A stretch of 64,000 nucleotides of DNA. Origin: Deltaproteobacteria bacterium. Lineage in GTDB: Bacteria > Myxococcota_A > Polyangia > JACPQR01. The translations under genes were made by a program, and so were the position numbers. Positions 49,793 to 57,766 of this stretch are shown here, piece after piece. Below the pieces are notes generated by a model. It saw nothing but the letters and a program-made list of their open reading frames with translations. It was not told where the DNA came from and ran no database searches. Location of the stretch: assembly GCA_016190375.1 (NCBI GenBank), contig JACPQR010000168.1, positions 1-64,000 on the forward strand, in the 5' to 3' direction. Numbering within the stretch: the stretch's first letter is position 1; the number at the start of each line of letters is the position of its first letter.

Positions 49793-49996
49793 ATGACCAC
49801 GCTCAGGGACCCGCGGGAGGACCCTGTCGAGACGGCCGACGGCTACGACGTCCGCCTCGCGAGGTTGCATGACGAGATCGACGTCCTCGAGGACGAGCTA
49901 CGCGCCGGATCGGCCCGCCTCGCCCTCTTGCGCCGCCAGACCGAGATCCTCGAGCGCGCGATGCGCGGTCGTCGGGGACCCCTCCGAGCGGCCTGA
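49793..49996 (+). CDS. Small coiled-coil protein of unknown function
   Basis: A 67 aa protein with a predicted coiled coil (about 22-55: LARLHDEIDVLEDELRAG). ATG 49793 follows GGGGAGAAG with suitable spacing. There is no signal peptide. It is convergent with the large PEP/pyruvate-binding protein gene. The 234 bases upstream hold no other feature that I can see. It is real if the coding bias and ribosome site are trusted, but no family is recognised. Confidence 0.5.
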   Translation: MTTLRDPREDPVETADGYDVRLARLHDEIDVLEDELRAGSARLALLRRQTEILERAMRGRRGPLRAA

Positions 49997-50009
49997 GATC
50001 TCCTCTCAC

Positions 50010-53000
50010 TCACGGCTTGACGACCGTCGCGCGTCGCGCACGCCCGTCGAGATAGACCGTCAGCGGCTCGGGGAGGCGCACGTGGCGGACCGCGGCCGTC
50101 TCGCGAACGGCGGGCTGGCGCTCCAGCCACTCCACGTCGAGCACCTCTCCGTTCGGTCGCGTCTCGTCCACCGACAGGTAGCCGATCCTCAGCGACGTGA
50201 TGTTCTGGAAGAAGTGCGTTCCCTGCGACGGCTCCACCGGGCGTCCGTTGAACGTGGTCTCCACCATCACGCGGGCGCCCGCGATCTGCGACCACTCGAC
50301 CGGGATGCCGAGCCCGGGGTCCGCCGATCCCCAGCGTCCCGGGCCGACGAGCAGATAGGGCGCCCGCGCGGCGACGAGAGTGGCGTTGATCTGCCCGACC
50401 TGTGCCGCCACCGAGGGCGTCGTCGTCGAGTCGAGAAGGAGCTTCTTGACGTAGACGACATCGCGGATGTCCGTGATCCGACCGTGACCCAGGGCTCGTC
50501 CCGTCCGGCAGAGGATTCGCTCGGCAGGCACCCCCTCCGCCTCGACGTCGTCCTCGTCGAGCGGTGTGGCCATCGGACGGAGCTGCAGCACGTACAGGCA
50601 CGCGGAGGGCCTCGGGCCGGAGCCGCGTCCGGAGCACGCGAGGTCGAGCGCGAACTCCACCTCCACGTCCGTCCCCATCCCGTGGCGGAACACGCGCAGG
50701 AGCTCGGCGAGCGCGGAGGCCAGAGGGACCTCGTTCCACTTGAGGAGGTTGTTGAACGTGACCACCCGCGGGCCCGCCAGCCCGAGGTTGTCGCGGATGA
50801 GGTCGTCGGCGGCGGAGTACACGCTGCCGACGAAGGCGAGGCTTCCGTCCGCCTCGGCGGTCGCGAGGTCGCACAGCACCAGCGACGACTCGGTGCCCGC
50901 CGAGTAGTCCACGATGGGCTTCGACAGATCCAGCGCGTAGAACTTCGCCTGCGAGCCCCTGACGAAGTCCCTCGCCGAGGCGAACTGGGGCAGGACCCCG
51001 GGACAGCCCGGCGAGAACCTCAGGGAGGTCCCGCCCGAGACCACCGCGTGGCCGAGCCCGAGCGCGAGAAACGCGATCCCGTCCTCGGCGCGTTGCGGCC
51101 CGACGGGGTAGTAGTTCCACGACTGGGCCAGGCCGGAGACATGGGGGTAGAACCGATCGCCATATCGATGGCCCACCAGCTCCTGCACGACCACCGCCAT
51201 CTTCTCGTCCTGGACCGACTGCGGCGTCCCTCCGAAGTAGGACTGCGCGCCCCTCGAGAACGCCGAGGCGTAGACGGCCTTGACAGCGCGACAGAGCTCC
51301 TCGAAGCGGACCGCGGCGTCCGGGTCGTTGTTCGGGAGCATCACGGTCGCGTAGATCCCGGCGAACGGCCGGGACCGCGAGTCCTCTAGCAGGCTGGAAG
51401 ACCGGACCGCGATCGGACCGTGCATCTCGTCGAGCGTGATGCCGAGGTCGTGCATCAGGCGGTCGCCGAGCTGCCCCTCCAGGAAGCGCTCCCGGATGGC
51501 GAGGTCGTCCTTCGGAAGGTCGTCGCGCCAGATCCTGTTCGCCTCGAGGAAGCGGTCGAACTCGTCCGTCCCGATCACGGCCGTTCGGGGAACCAGAACC
51601 TGCAGCTCCGCGCGATCCGTGAACGCGTGCCGGGCCATGAGCGAGCCCACGAAGGCGATGGAGCGCCCCTTGCCGCCCACCGAGCCCTTGCCGAGCCGGA
51701 CGAAGGGGTTCTGCGGCCCGGCATGGCGCGCGGAGAAGTCGGCGATCAGACCCTCCTGTTCCTGGGCGAGCTCCTTCTCGAGGACCTCGATGATGTACTG
51801 CCTCAGGGCGTCGATCCCCTTGAACTCGGCGATCGTTCGCGGCCGCACCTGGCCCGCCAGCGAGAACATCGCGCGGGCGCTCAGCCAGGAGGAGAAGTGG
51901 TTGCGCGAGGCGTGGTACTCGACGGACTCCGGCGGCACCGCGCGCAGGACCTGCGCGAGCTCGTAGAGATCCCGCGCGTGGCCGACCTCCGTGCGATCGG
52001 GCAGGCGGAAGATGAAGTCGCCGAACCCGAGCGCCTCGCGCAGGAAGGCGCGGATCCGATCGTTGAGCGCCGGCGAGTTCTTGTCCGCGAACCAGGCGTC
52101 CAGGTCGCCTGCGACCGTCTTCGCCTCGAGCTCCGCGGACTGCAGGAGGAGCGGCAGATCCGAGCTCCCGGAGCGGATCAGTCGCGCGAGCGCGAAGCCG
52201 GCCTCGGGGTCCTCGATGCCGTCACGCGGGAACCGGACGTCGCTGATCACCGCCATCACGTGGTCCTGGTGCTCGACGTAGCTGCCGAGCGCCTCCTCGT
52301 AGGTCGTGCACAGGAGGATCTTCGGCCTGGCGCGCATCCTCATCGCCCTGTGCAGCGCGTTGAGCCCCTCCGCGATCAGCGAGCGCGACTGCGTCATCAG
52401 CTCCGAGTAGAGGAGCGCGAGGAATCTGGAGTAGCGCCTGGGCGTGTCCTCGACGACGATGATCACGGGCACGCCGGCCGTCCGCGTGTCGTGGGCGAGG
52501 TTGCGGGCGTCCTCGATGATCTTGATCGCCGCCAGGAGGATCTGCGCGTCGCCGTCCCAGAGGAAGATACGATCGATCGTGTCCGGAGCCGAACTGCTCG
52601 GGAGCGTCCCGAGGTCGGCCTCGTCGAACGCGAGGAGCACGATCGGCATCGTCGGATAGCGCTCCTTGACGAGGCGGGACAGCGCCAGCCCGTCGGTGTC
52701 GCCGACGTGGAGCACGGTGATCACGATGTCGAAGCGCCTCTCGGCCAGCAGCTCCATCGCCCTGACGGCGGTCGATACGTGGGTCAACCGCGGGATCGAC
52801 GACAGGCTGAGCTCGGTGTAGGCGCTGAACAGCCGCTCGTCGATGCGGCCATCTTCCTCGAGGATGAACGCGTCGTACGGCGAGGAGACCAGCAGGATCT
52901 CCCGCACCATGAACCGCATCAGGTCGTGGAACTTGAGGAAGCCGCTCACGCTGGGAGCCCGAAGACGGAGTTTAGGTGACGTCGTCGGAGTACACCACGA

Positions 53001-53021
53001 TCTGAATTGCTCAAGCATCAT
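50010..53021 (-). CDS. PEP/pyruvate-binding-domain protein with N-terminal receiver-like domains
   Basis: A 1003 aa protein. The N-terminal third contains two response-regulator-like segments: VREILLVSSPYDAFILEEDG to DIVITVLHVGDTDG and a later VIIVVEDTPRR with AVISDVRFPRDG. The PEP-synthase/PPDK-type nucleotide-binding region follows, with GKGSVGGKGRSIAFVGSLM, IAVRSSSLLEDSRSRPFAGIY and VQELVG. The phospho-carrier His domain and TIM-barrel PEP domain of PEP synthase are not seen. It is probably a phosphotransfer or regulatory protein, not a metabolic PEP synthase. The start is ATG 53021 or 53018. Confidence 0.85.
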   Translation of the reverse strand: MMLEQFRSWCTPTTSPKLRLRAPSVSGFLKFHDLMRFMVREILLVSSPYDAFILEEDGRIDERLFSAYTELSLSSIPRLTHVSTAVRAMELLAERRFDIVITVLHVGDTDGLALSRLVKERYPTMPIVLLAFDEADLGTLPSSSAPDTIDRIFLWDGDAQILLAAIKIIEDARNLAHDTRTAGVPVIIVVEDTPRRYSRFLALLYSELMTQSRSLIAEGLNALHRAMRMRARPKILLCTTYEEALGSYVEHQDHVMAVISDVRFPRDGIEDPEAGFALARLIRSGSSDLPLLLQSAELEAKTVAGDLDAWFADKNSPALNDRIRAFLREALGFGDFIFRLPDRTEVGHARDLYELAQVLRAVPPESVEYHASRNHFSSWLSARAMFSLAGQVRPRTIAEFKGIDALRQYIIEVLEKELAQEQEGLIADFSARHAGPQNPFVRLGKGSVGGKGRSIAFVGSLMARHAFTDRAELQVLVPRTAVIGTDEFDRFLEANRIWRDDLPKDDLAIRERFLEGQLGDRLMHDLGITLDEMHGPIAVRSSSLLEDSRSRPFAGIYATVMLPNNDPDAAVRFEELCRAVKAVYASAFSRGAQSYFGGTPQSVQDEKMAVVVQELVGHRYGDRFYPHVSGLAQSWNYYPVGPQRAEDGIAFLALGLGHAVVSGGTSLRFSPGCPGVLPQFASARDFVRGSQAKFYALDLSKPIVDYSAGTESSLVLCDLATAEADGSLAFVGSVYSAADDLIRDNLGLAGPRVVTFNNLLKWNEVPLASALAELLRVFRHGMGTDVEVEFALDLACSGRGSGPRPSACLYVLQLRPMATPLDEDDVEAEGVPAERILCRTGRALGHGRITDIRDVVYVKKLLLDSTTTPSVAAQVGQINATLVAARAPYLLVGPGRWGSADPGLGIPVEWSQIAGARVMVETTFNGRPVEPSQGTHFFQNITSLRIGYLSVDETRPNGEVLDVEWLERQPAVRETAAVRHVRLPEPLTVYLDGRARRATVVKP

Positions 53022-53034
53022 CAGTGGTTAGCAT
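53007..53034 (+). promoter_or_regulatory. Candidate promoter of the DUF2383 gene
   Basis: TTGCTC (53007-53012), 16-base spacer, TAGCAT (53029-53034), giving a leader of about 26 bases that contains GAAGGAGG before ATG 53068. It overlaps the start codon region of the opposite PEP-domain gene, so the two transcripts may interfere. Confidence 0.3.
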
Positions 53035-53067
53035 GCGGTGGCGTTGGCAGGAAGGAGGAATGCACAC

Positions 53068-53505
53068 ATGGCACGGCTCGACGAATCGATCGAGACGCTG
53101 AACTCGTTCCTGAGAGGCGAGCCATCGGCCATCGAGACTTACGGCCAGGCCCTCGTCAAGGTGACCGACCCGGGCGTTCGGCTCCAGCTCGAGGAATGCC
53201 GGCGGTCTCACTCCGAGCGGGCGCGAAAGATCCGCAACCGGATCATGGAGCTCGGTGGTGCTCCCGCCGAGACCTCGGGCGTCTGGGGCGCCTTCGCGAA
53301 GGTGGTGGAAGGCGGCGCGGCCTTGCTCGGCGAGAAGGCCGCCATTGCGGCGCTCGAAGAGGGCGAGGATCGTGGCCTGAAGGACTATCGGGAAGACAGC
53401 GGCAGGCTCGATCCCGCGTCTCGCGAGCTCGTCTTCGGCGAGCTCCTACCGCAGCAGGAGCGTACGCACGGCGCGATGAGCACACTCAAGCACTCCGTGC
53501 AGTAG
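53068..53505 (+). CDS. DUF2383-like ferritin-fold protein
   Basis: A 145 aa all-helical protein with the pattern of DUF2383 (ferritin-like four-helix bundle): SIETLNSFLRGEPSAIETYGQAL, then a Glu-rich middle and HGAMSTLKHSV at the end, where Glu/His residues could bind metal. ATG 53068 follows a strong GAAGGAGG. The family is associated with stress and sporulation-type proteins in other bacteria; its function is not established. Confidence 0.82.
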   Translation: MARLDESIETLNSFLRGEPSAIETYGQALVKVTDPGVRLQLEECRRSHSERARKIRNRIMELGGAPAETSGVWGAFAKVVEGGAALLGEKAAIAALEEGEDRGLKDYREDSGRLDPASRELVFGELLPQQERTHGAMSTLKHSVQ

Positions 53506-53601
53506 GCAAGGAGACCACGTTCCCCCGGGGGCGGACCTTCGGGCTCGCCCTCCGGGGGGATCACCTCCGCGAGCATGGTCGTACCCTCAGATCCTTCCTG
53601 T

Positions 53602-53725
53602 CTTCCCGCCTTCCTGTGGATTCCTTCCGTGGCGGCCACGGACTCGGGTGCGCGCGCTGCGACCCACCGCGGCCAGCTGAGCCCTGGATGGCGCCGATTC
53701 GGCGATGCAACAGGAAGGCGGGAAG
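53602..53725. repeat. Inverted-repeat element, copy 2
   Basis: CTTCCCGCCTTCCTGT (53602-53617) and its complement (53710-53725), 92 bases apart. The same arms as at 12709-12776, but in the opposite arm order and with a longer, unrelated interior. It lies between the convergent DUF2383 and glutamate dehydrogenase genes. Confidence 0.75.
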
Positions 53726-53754
53726 GAGGGAAGGGGGATGGTTGCTGGCGTGAG

Positions 53755-55089
53755 CTAGACGACGCCCTGGTCGAGCATCGCGTCGGCGACCTTGATGAAG
53801 CCGGCGACGTTGGCGCCCTTGACGTAGTTCACGAAGCTGCCCTCCTTGCCGTGCTGGACGCAGGCGCGATGGATCGACTTCATGATCTGGTTCAGGCGGC
53901 TGTCGACCTCCTCGGTGCTCCAGCTCAGGTGCATCGCGTTCTGAGACATCTCGAGGCCGCTCGTCGCGACGCCGCCGGCGTTCGCGGCCTTGCCGGGACC
54001 GTAGAGGATCTTGCTCTTCAGGAAGACGTCGACGCCCTCGGGAGTCGTCGGCATGTTCGCGCCCTCGGACACGCAGGTGCAACCGTTGTCGACCAGGGCC
54101 TTGGCATCGGCGCCGTCGACCTCGTTCTGCGTCGCGGAGGGGAAGGCGATCTGGCACTTGACCTTCCAGGGCCTCTGGCCCTCGAGGTACGTCGCTCCCT
54201 TGAAGCGGTCGACGTACTCTCGGATCCGGCCGCGCCGGACGTTCTTGAGATCCATGACCCACGCGAGCTTCTCGGCGTCGATCCCTTCCATGTCGACGAG
54301 CGTCCCGTTCGAGTCCGACAGGGTGACGACCTTGCCACCGAGCTGGTTCACCTTCTCGACGGTGTACTGGGCGACGTTGCCGGAGCCGGAGACCGCCACC
54401 GTCTTGCCGCGGAAGCCGTCGCCGCGGGTCGCCAGCATCTCCTGCGCGAAGTAGGTGGCGCCGTAGCCGGTCGCCTCGGGCCGGATGAGCGACCCGCCCC
54501 AGCCGAGGCCCTTGCCCGTCAGGACGCCGGTGAACTCGTTGCGAAGCCTCTTGTACTGTCCGAAGAGGAAGCCGATCTCACGGCCGCCGACGCCGATGTC
54601 GCCCGCGGGGACGTCGGTGTTCGGCCCGATGTGCCGGCAGAGCTCGCTCATGAACGACTGGCAGAAGCGCATCACCTCGTTGTCGCTCTTGCCCTTCGGA
54701 TCGAAGTCGGAGCCGCCCTTGCCGCCGCCCATCGGCAGCGTCGTCAGGCTGTTCTTGAAGACCTGCTCGAACGCCAGGAACTTGAGGATGCCGAGGTTGA
54801 CGCTCGGGTGGAAGCGCAGGCCTCCCTTGTACGGACCGATGGCGCTCGACATCTCGATGCGGTACCCCCGGTTGACCTGGACCTCGCCGCGGTCGTCGAC
54901 CCACGGCACGCGGAACATGAACACGCGCTCGGGCTCGACGATCCTGTCCAGGATCTTCGCCCTCCGGTACGCCGGTGTCGCCTCGACGAGCGGCACTACC
55001 GACTCCGCGACCTCGCGGACTGCCTGATGGAACTCGGTCTCTCCAGGGTTCTTGGCCACGACCTGGGCCATGAATGCATCGACGCTCAT
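53755..55089 (-). CDS. gdhA: NADP-specific glutamate dehydrogenase
   Basis: A 444 aa hexameric glutamate dehydrogenase that aminates 2-oxoglutarate with ammonia. The signature KGGLRFHPSVNLGILKFL, the active-site Lys in LPMGGGKGGSDF, PAGDIGVGGREIGF and the Rossmann motif SGSGNVAQY are present. The length and the C-terminal DAMLDQGVV fit the NADP-type (GdhA) subclass. ATG 55089 follows AGGTGACGAGC; an ATG nine bases earlier is possible. It stands alone, divergent from the translocase gene. Confidence 0.96.
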   Translation of the reverse strand: MSVDAFMAQVVAKNPGETEFHQAVREVAESVVPLVEATPAYRRAKILDRIVEPERVFMFRVPWVDDRGEVQVNRGYRIEMSSAIGPYKGGLRFHPSVNLGILKFLAFEQVFKNSLTTLPMGGGKGGSDFDPKGKSDNEVMRFCQSFMSELCRHIGPNTDVPAGDIGVGGREIGFLFGQYKRLRNEFTGVLTGKGLGWGGSLIRPEATGYGATYFAQEMLATRGDGFRGKTVAVSGSGNVAQYTVEKVNQLGGKVVTLSDSNGTLVDMEGIDAEKLAWVMDLKNVRRGRIREYVDRFKGATYLEGQRPWKVKCQIAFPSATQNEVDGADAKALVDNGCTCVSEGANMPTTPEGVDVFLKSKILYGPGKAANAGGVATSGLEMSQNAMHLSWSTEEVDSRLNQIMKSIHRACVQHGKEGSFVNYVKGANVAGFIKVADAMLDQGVV

Positions 55090-55247
55090 GCTCGTCACCT
55101 TTCTTCCCCGTCCACGCCCCGCGGGACGGTCGACGCGCGGGACTCTTGCGCGGAAAACCGCGCCAGGCAAGGCCAAACGGACGGCTCGGAACGTGACAAG
55201 GATCAGTCGCCCGGACGCCCCCCGCAGTCGTGATACCTTCGTGAGGC

Positions 55248-57521
55248 GTGACGGGGACCAGCGAGAAGCCCCGCGTAGATCCGGCCGTACTCGCGGCCAT
55301 GCTGGCGGCGGCCATGATGATCGCCCAGCAGGTCTTCGGCAAGGCGACCCGAGACGCGCTCTTCCTCTCCACGTTCCAGGTGACGGCGCTTCCAAAGGCG
55401 CTGATCGCCGCGGCGGTCCTCTCGCTGTTCGCCGTCCTCGCGGCCGCGCGCGCGATGACGCTCTACTCGCCGGCGCGGGTCGTTCCGGTCAGCTTCGCGG
55501 CGAGCGCGGCGCTCTTCCTGGCGGAGTGGGGGCTGTCCGGGCCCTACCCGAACGTCGCCGCGGTCGCCGTCTACCTCCACCTCGCGATCTTCGGCGCGAT
55601 CGTGACGTCGGGCTTCTGGTCGCTCGTGAACGAGCGCTTCGACCCGCACACCGCGAAGCGGGTCGTGGGCAGGATCGCCGCGGCCGGCACCGCCGGCAGC
55701 GTCGTCGGCGGCGTCCTGGCGTGGCGGGCCGCCTCGCTCCTGAGCGTCCCGACGATGCTGGTGATGCTCGCCGCGATGAACGCGGTCTGTGCCTGGGGGA
55801 TCACGAGGATCCGGCCAGCGGGCCCCGGCCACCATCCCAGAGGCCTCGCCGAAGACCGCTCGAGGGCGCCCAGCGGGTTACAGGTCCTGCGCGAGGTGCC
55901 GTACCTGCGTCAACTCGGGCTGCTCGTCGCGCTCTGCGCTCTCGGCGAATCCCAGCTCGACTACGTCCTCAAGGCGACCGCGGCGTCCACGTTCGAGGGC
56001 GGCGGAAGGCTCGTGACCTTCTTCGCGCTCTTCCACATGTCCACGGGGATCGTCTCGTTCGTCGTACAGTCGACGTTGAGCCGGCCATCCCTCGATCGTC
56101 TCGGGCTGGCCGGTACGGTCGCGCTGCTCCCCGCGGCGATGGTCCTCGCCGGCTTCGTGGCCCTGCTCGAGCCGGCCCTCTGGAGCGTCATCCTCCTGTG
56201 CGGCGTCGAGGCAGTGCTCTCGACGTCGCTGTACCGGTCCGGCTACGAGCTCTTGTACACACCGCTGGCACAGGAGAGAAAGCGGCCCACCAAGGCGATC
56301 ATAGATGTCGGGCTCGACCGGCTCGGGACGACGCTCGGGGGCGGGGCCACGATGCTCGTGCTCCTGTGGGCCGCGGGCGAGGCTCAGCGTTCGCTCGTCG
56401 GGCTCACCATCGCGGCGGCGCTCGCTGCACTGTTCGTGGCGATCAGGCTCCACGAAGGTTACGTCGCGTCGCTCGCGGAGAGCCTCAAGTCCGGAGCCGT
56501 CAGGCTCGACGCCGACGAGGTCTTCGACGCGACCAGCCGCCGCACCCTCTGGGAGACGAACGCCGCGCTCACGCGCGACAGGCTGCTGCAGGAGCTGGGC
56601 GTCTTGCGCCAGAGCATGGTCGCCGCGGGGACCATGCCGGGGACGACCACGGGTCGCGACACCGTTTCCGACGCCGCCGGCGCCGACGAGCTGCTCCAGG
56701 GACTGGCGGCGTTGCGGTCGGGCGACCCTGCGCGGATCCGCCGCGTCCTCCGCCGTCCCGAGCCGCTCGAGCCGATCCTGGTCTTCCAGGTGATCATGCT
56801 CCTCGCGCGAGACGACGTGCTGAAGGACGCCTTCGCGGCGCTCCGAGCAGTCGCCGAGCGCTCGACAGGACAGATCCTCGACGCGCTCTACGACTCCCGA
56901 TCGGGCGAGGTCGTGCGCCGGAGGATCCCGCGCATCCTCCAGGGCTGCCCGACGCAGCGTGTGGCCGACGGGCTCATGCTCGGCCTCGAGGATCCTTCGT
57001 TCGAGGTGCGCTACAGGTGCGCGATGGCGCTGCTCAAGGTGAGCGAGAGGAACGTCGGCATCACGATCTCGAAGGAGCGCATCTTCGCCGCGGCCTGCCG
57101 GGAGCTCGAGGTGGGCCGCAAGGAGCTGTCCAGAGCCGAGCCCCACCTCGAGCCCGACGAAGAGCGGGACTCGCCCTTCATCGACGATGTCCTCAGGACC
57201 CGGGCCGACCGCCACCTCGAGGTCGCCTTCGCCATCCTCTCCCTGGCGCTGGACCGCGATCCCCTCAAGATCGCCTTCCGCGCGCTCGCGACCGACGACG
57301 ACGGCCTGAGGGGCACCGCGCTCGAGTACCTCGAGAACATCCTGCCGGACACGATCCGAGAGCCCATGCGCCCCTACATGGGCGGCGACCGCCGCCCGGT
57401 CCGCCCAGCGCCGCCGCGCCCGCGCAAGCTGATCGTCGAGGAGCTTCTGCAGTCCACCGACTCGATCTCTCTGAACCTCGACGCTCTCAGGAAGAAGGCG
57501 GCAGGAACCACCGGGGAGTAG
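55248..57521 (+). CDS. ADP/ATP-translocase-like (NTT/TLC family) membrane protein with C-terminal HEAT-like repeats
   Basis: A 757 aa protein from GTG 55248. Residues about 10-400 hold 10-12 membrane segments with the ATP/ADP-antiporter-family stretch KATRDALFLSTFQVTALPK near the start. The remaining ~350 residues are helical and soluble (RIPRILQGCPTQRVADGLM...) in the style of HEAT repeats. In chlamydiae and plants NTT proteins exchange nucleotides; free-living versions fused to HEAT domains have no proven substrate. The last codons (KKAAGTTGE and stop) recur downstream at 57704-57734. Confidence 0.82.
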   Translation: MTGTSEKPRVDPAVLAAMLAAAMMIAQQVFGKATRDALFLSTFQVTALPKALIAAAVLSLFAVLAAARAMTLYSPARVVPVSFAASAALFLAEWGLSGPYPNVAAVAVYLHLAIFGAIVTSGFWSLVNERFDPHTAKRVVGRIAAAGTAGSVVGGVLAWRAASLLSVPTMLVMLAAMNAVCAWGITRIRPAGPGHHPRGLAEDRSRAPSGLQVLREVPYLRQLGLLVALCALGESQLDYVLKATAASTFEGGGRLVTFFALFHMSTGIVSFVVQSTLSRPSLDRLGLAGTVALLPAAMVLAGFVALLEPALWSVILLCGVEAVLSTSLYRSGYELLYTPLAQERKRPTKAIIDVGLDRLGTTLGGGATMLVLLWAAGEAQRSLVGLTIAAALAALFVAIRLHEGYVASLAESLKSGAVRLDADEVFDATSRRTLWETNAALTRDRLLQELGVLRQSMVAAGTMPGTTTGRDTVSDAAGADELLQGLAALRSGDPARIRRVLRRPEPLEPILVFQVIMLLARDDVLKDAFAALRAVAERSTGQILDALYDSRSGEVVRRRIPRILQGCPTQRVADGLMLGLEDPSFEVRYRCAMALLKVSERNVGITISKERIFAAACRELEVGRKELSRAEPHLEPDEERDSPFIDDVLRTRADRHLEVAFAILSLALDRDPLKIAFRALATDDDGLRGTALEYLENILPDTIREPMRPYMGGDRRPVRPAPPRPRKLIVEELLQSTDSISLNLDALRKKAAGTTGE

Positions 57522-57548
57522 AAGACGGCCGGAAACACCGGGGAGTAG
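57491..57548. repeat. Tandem duplicate of the translocase gene 3' end
   Basis: The gene end at 57491-57521 (encoding KKAAGTTGE and stop) is followed by a diverged second copy (57522-57548) that again ends in CACCGGGGAGTAG. A third copy closes the element at 57704-57734. Confidence 0.75.
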
Positions 57549-57703
57549 AAACCGGGGGCTCGCGACCGGATTCTCGAGAGCATCGCCGCCGCCGGTTGGC
57601 GAGCACCGAGGGAGCGGAGGCCGATTCACTCGGCCGTAGCGACCGACCGCACGGAGCGACGAAGCGGGGGGGCCCGCGGGGGGGCGCAGCCCCACCCGCG
57701 CTC
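57549..57703 (+). mobile_element. Gene-3'-end-associated intergenic element, copy 2
   Basis: A non-coding block of about 155 bases with the same ordered words as the element at 25327-25496: CCGGTTGGCGAGCA, the hairpin GGCCGA-TTCAC-TCGGCC, GGGGGGGCCCGCGGGGGGGC, terminus CCACCCGCGCTCGA. It has the same orientation relative to the upstream gene and is also bracketed by copies of that gene's 3' end. Confidence 0.65.
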
Positions 57704-57734
57704 GAAGAAGGCGGCAGGAGACACCGGGGAGTAG
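57704..57734. repeat. Distal copy of the translocase gene 3' end
   Basis: 31 bases matching 57491-57521 with two mismatches, including the stop codon. It directly abuts the element terminus, as in the inositol-phosphate synthase case. Confidence 0.85.
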
Positions 57735-57766
57735 TGCTAGGGTCCGGTTCGTCGAGGAGGACGCAA

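Noticed and set aside
50010..53021. Phosphoenolpyruvate synthase (ppsA)
   Set aside because: Only the nucleotide-binding region is recognisable; the phospho-His and PEP domains are missing and receiver-like domains are added.
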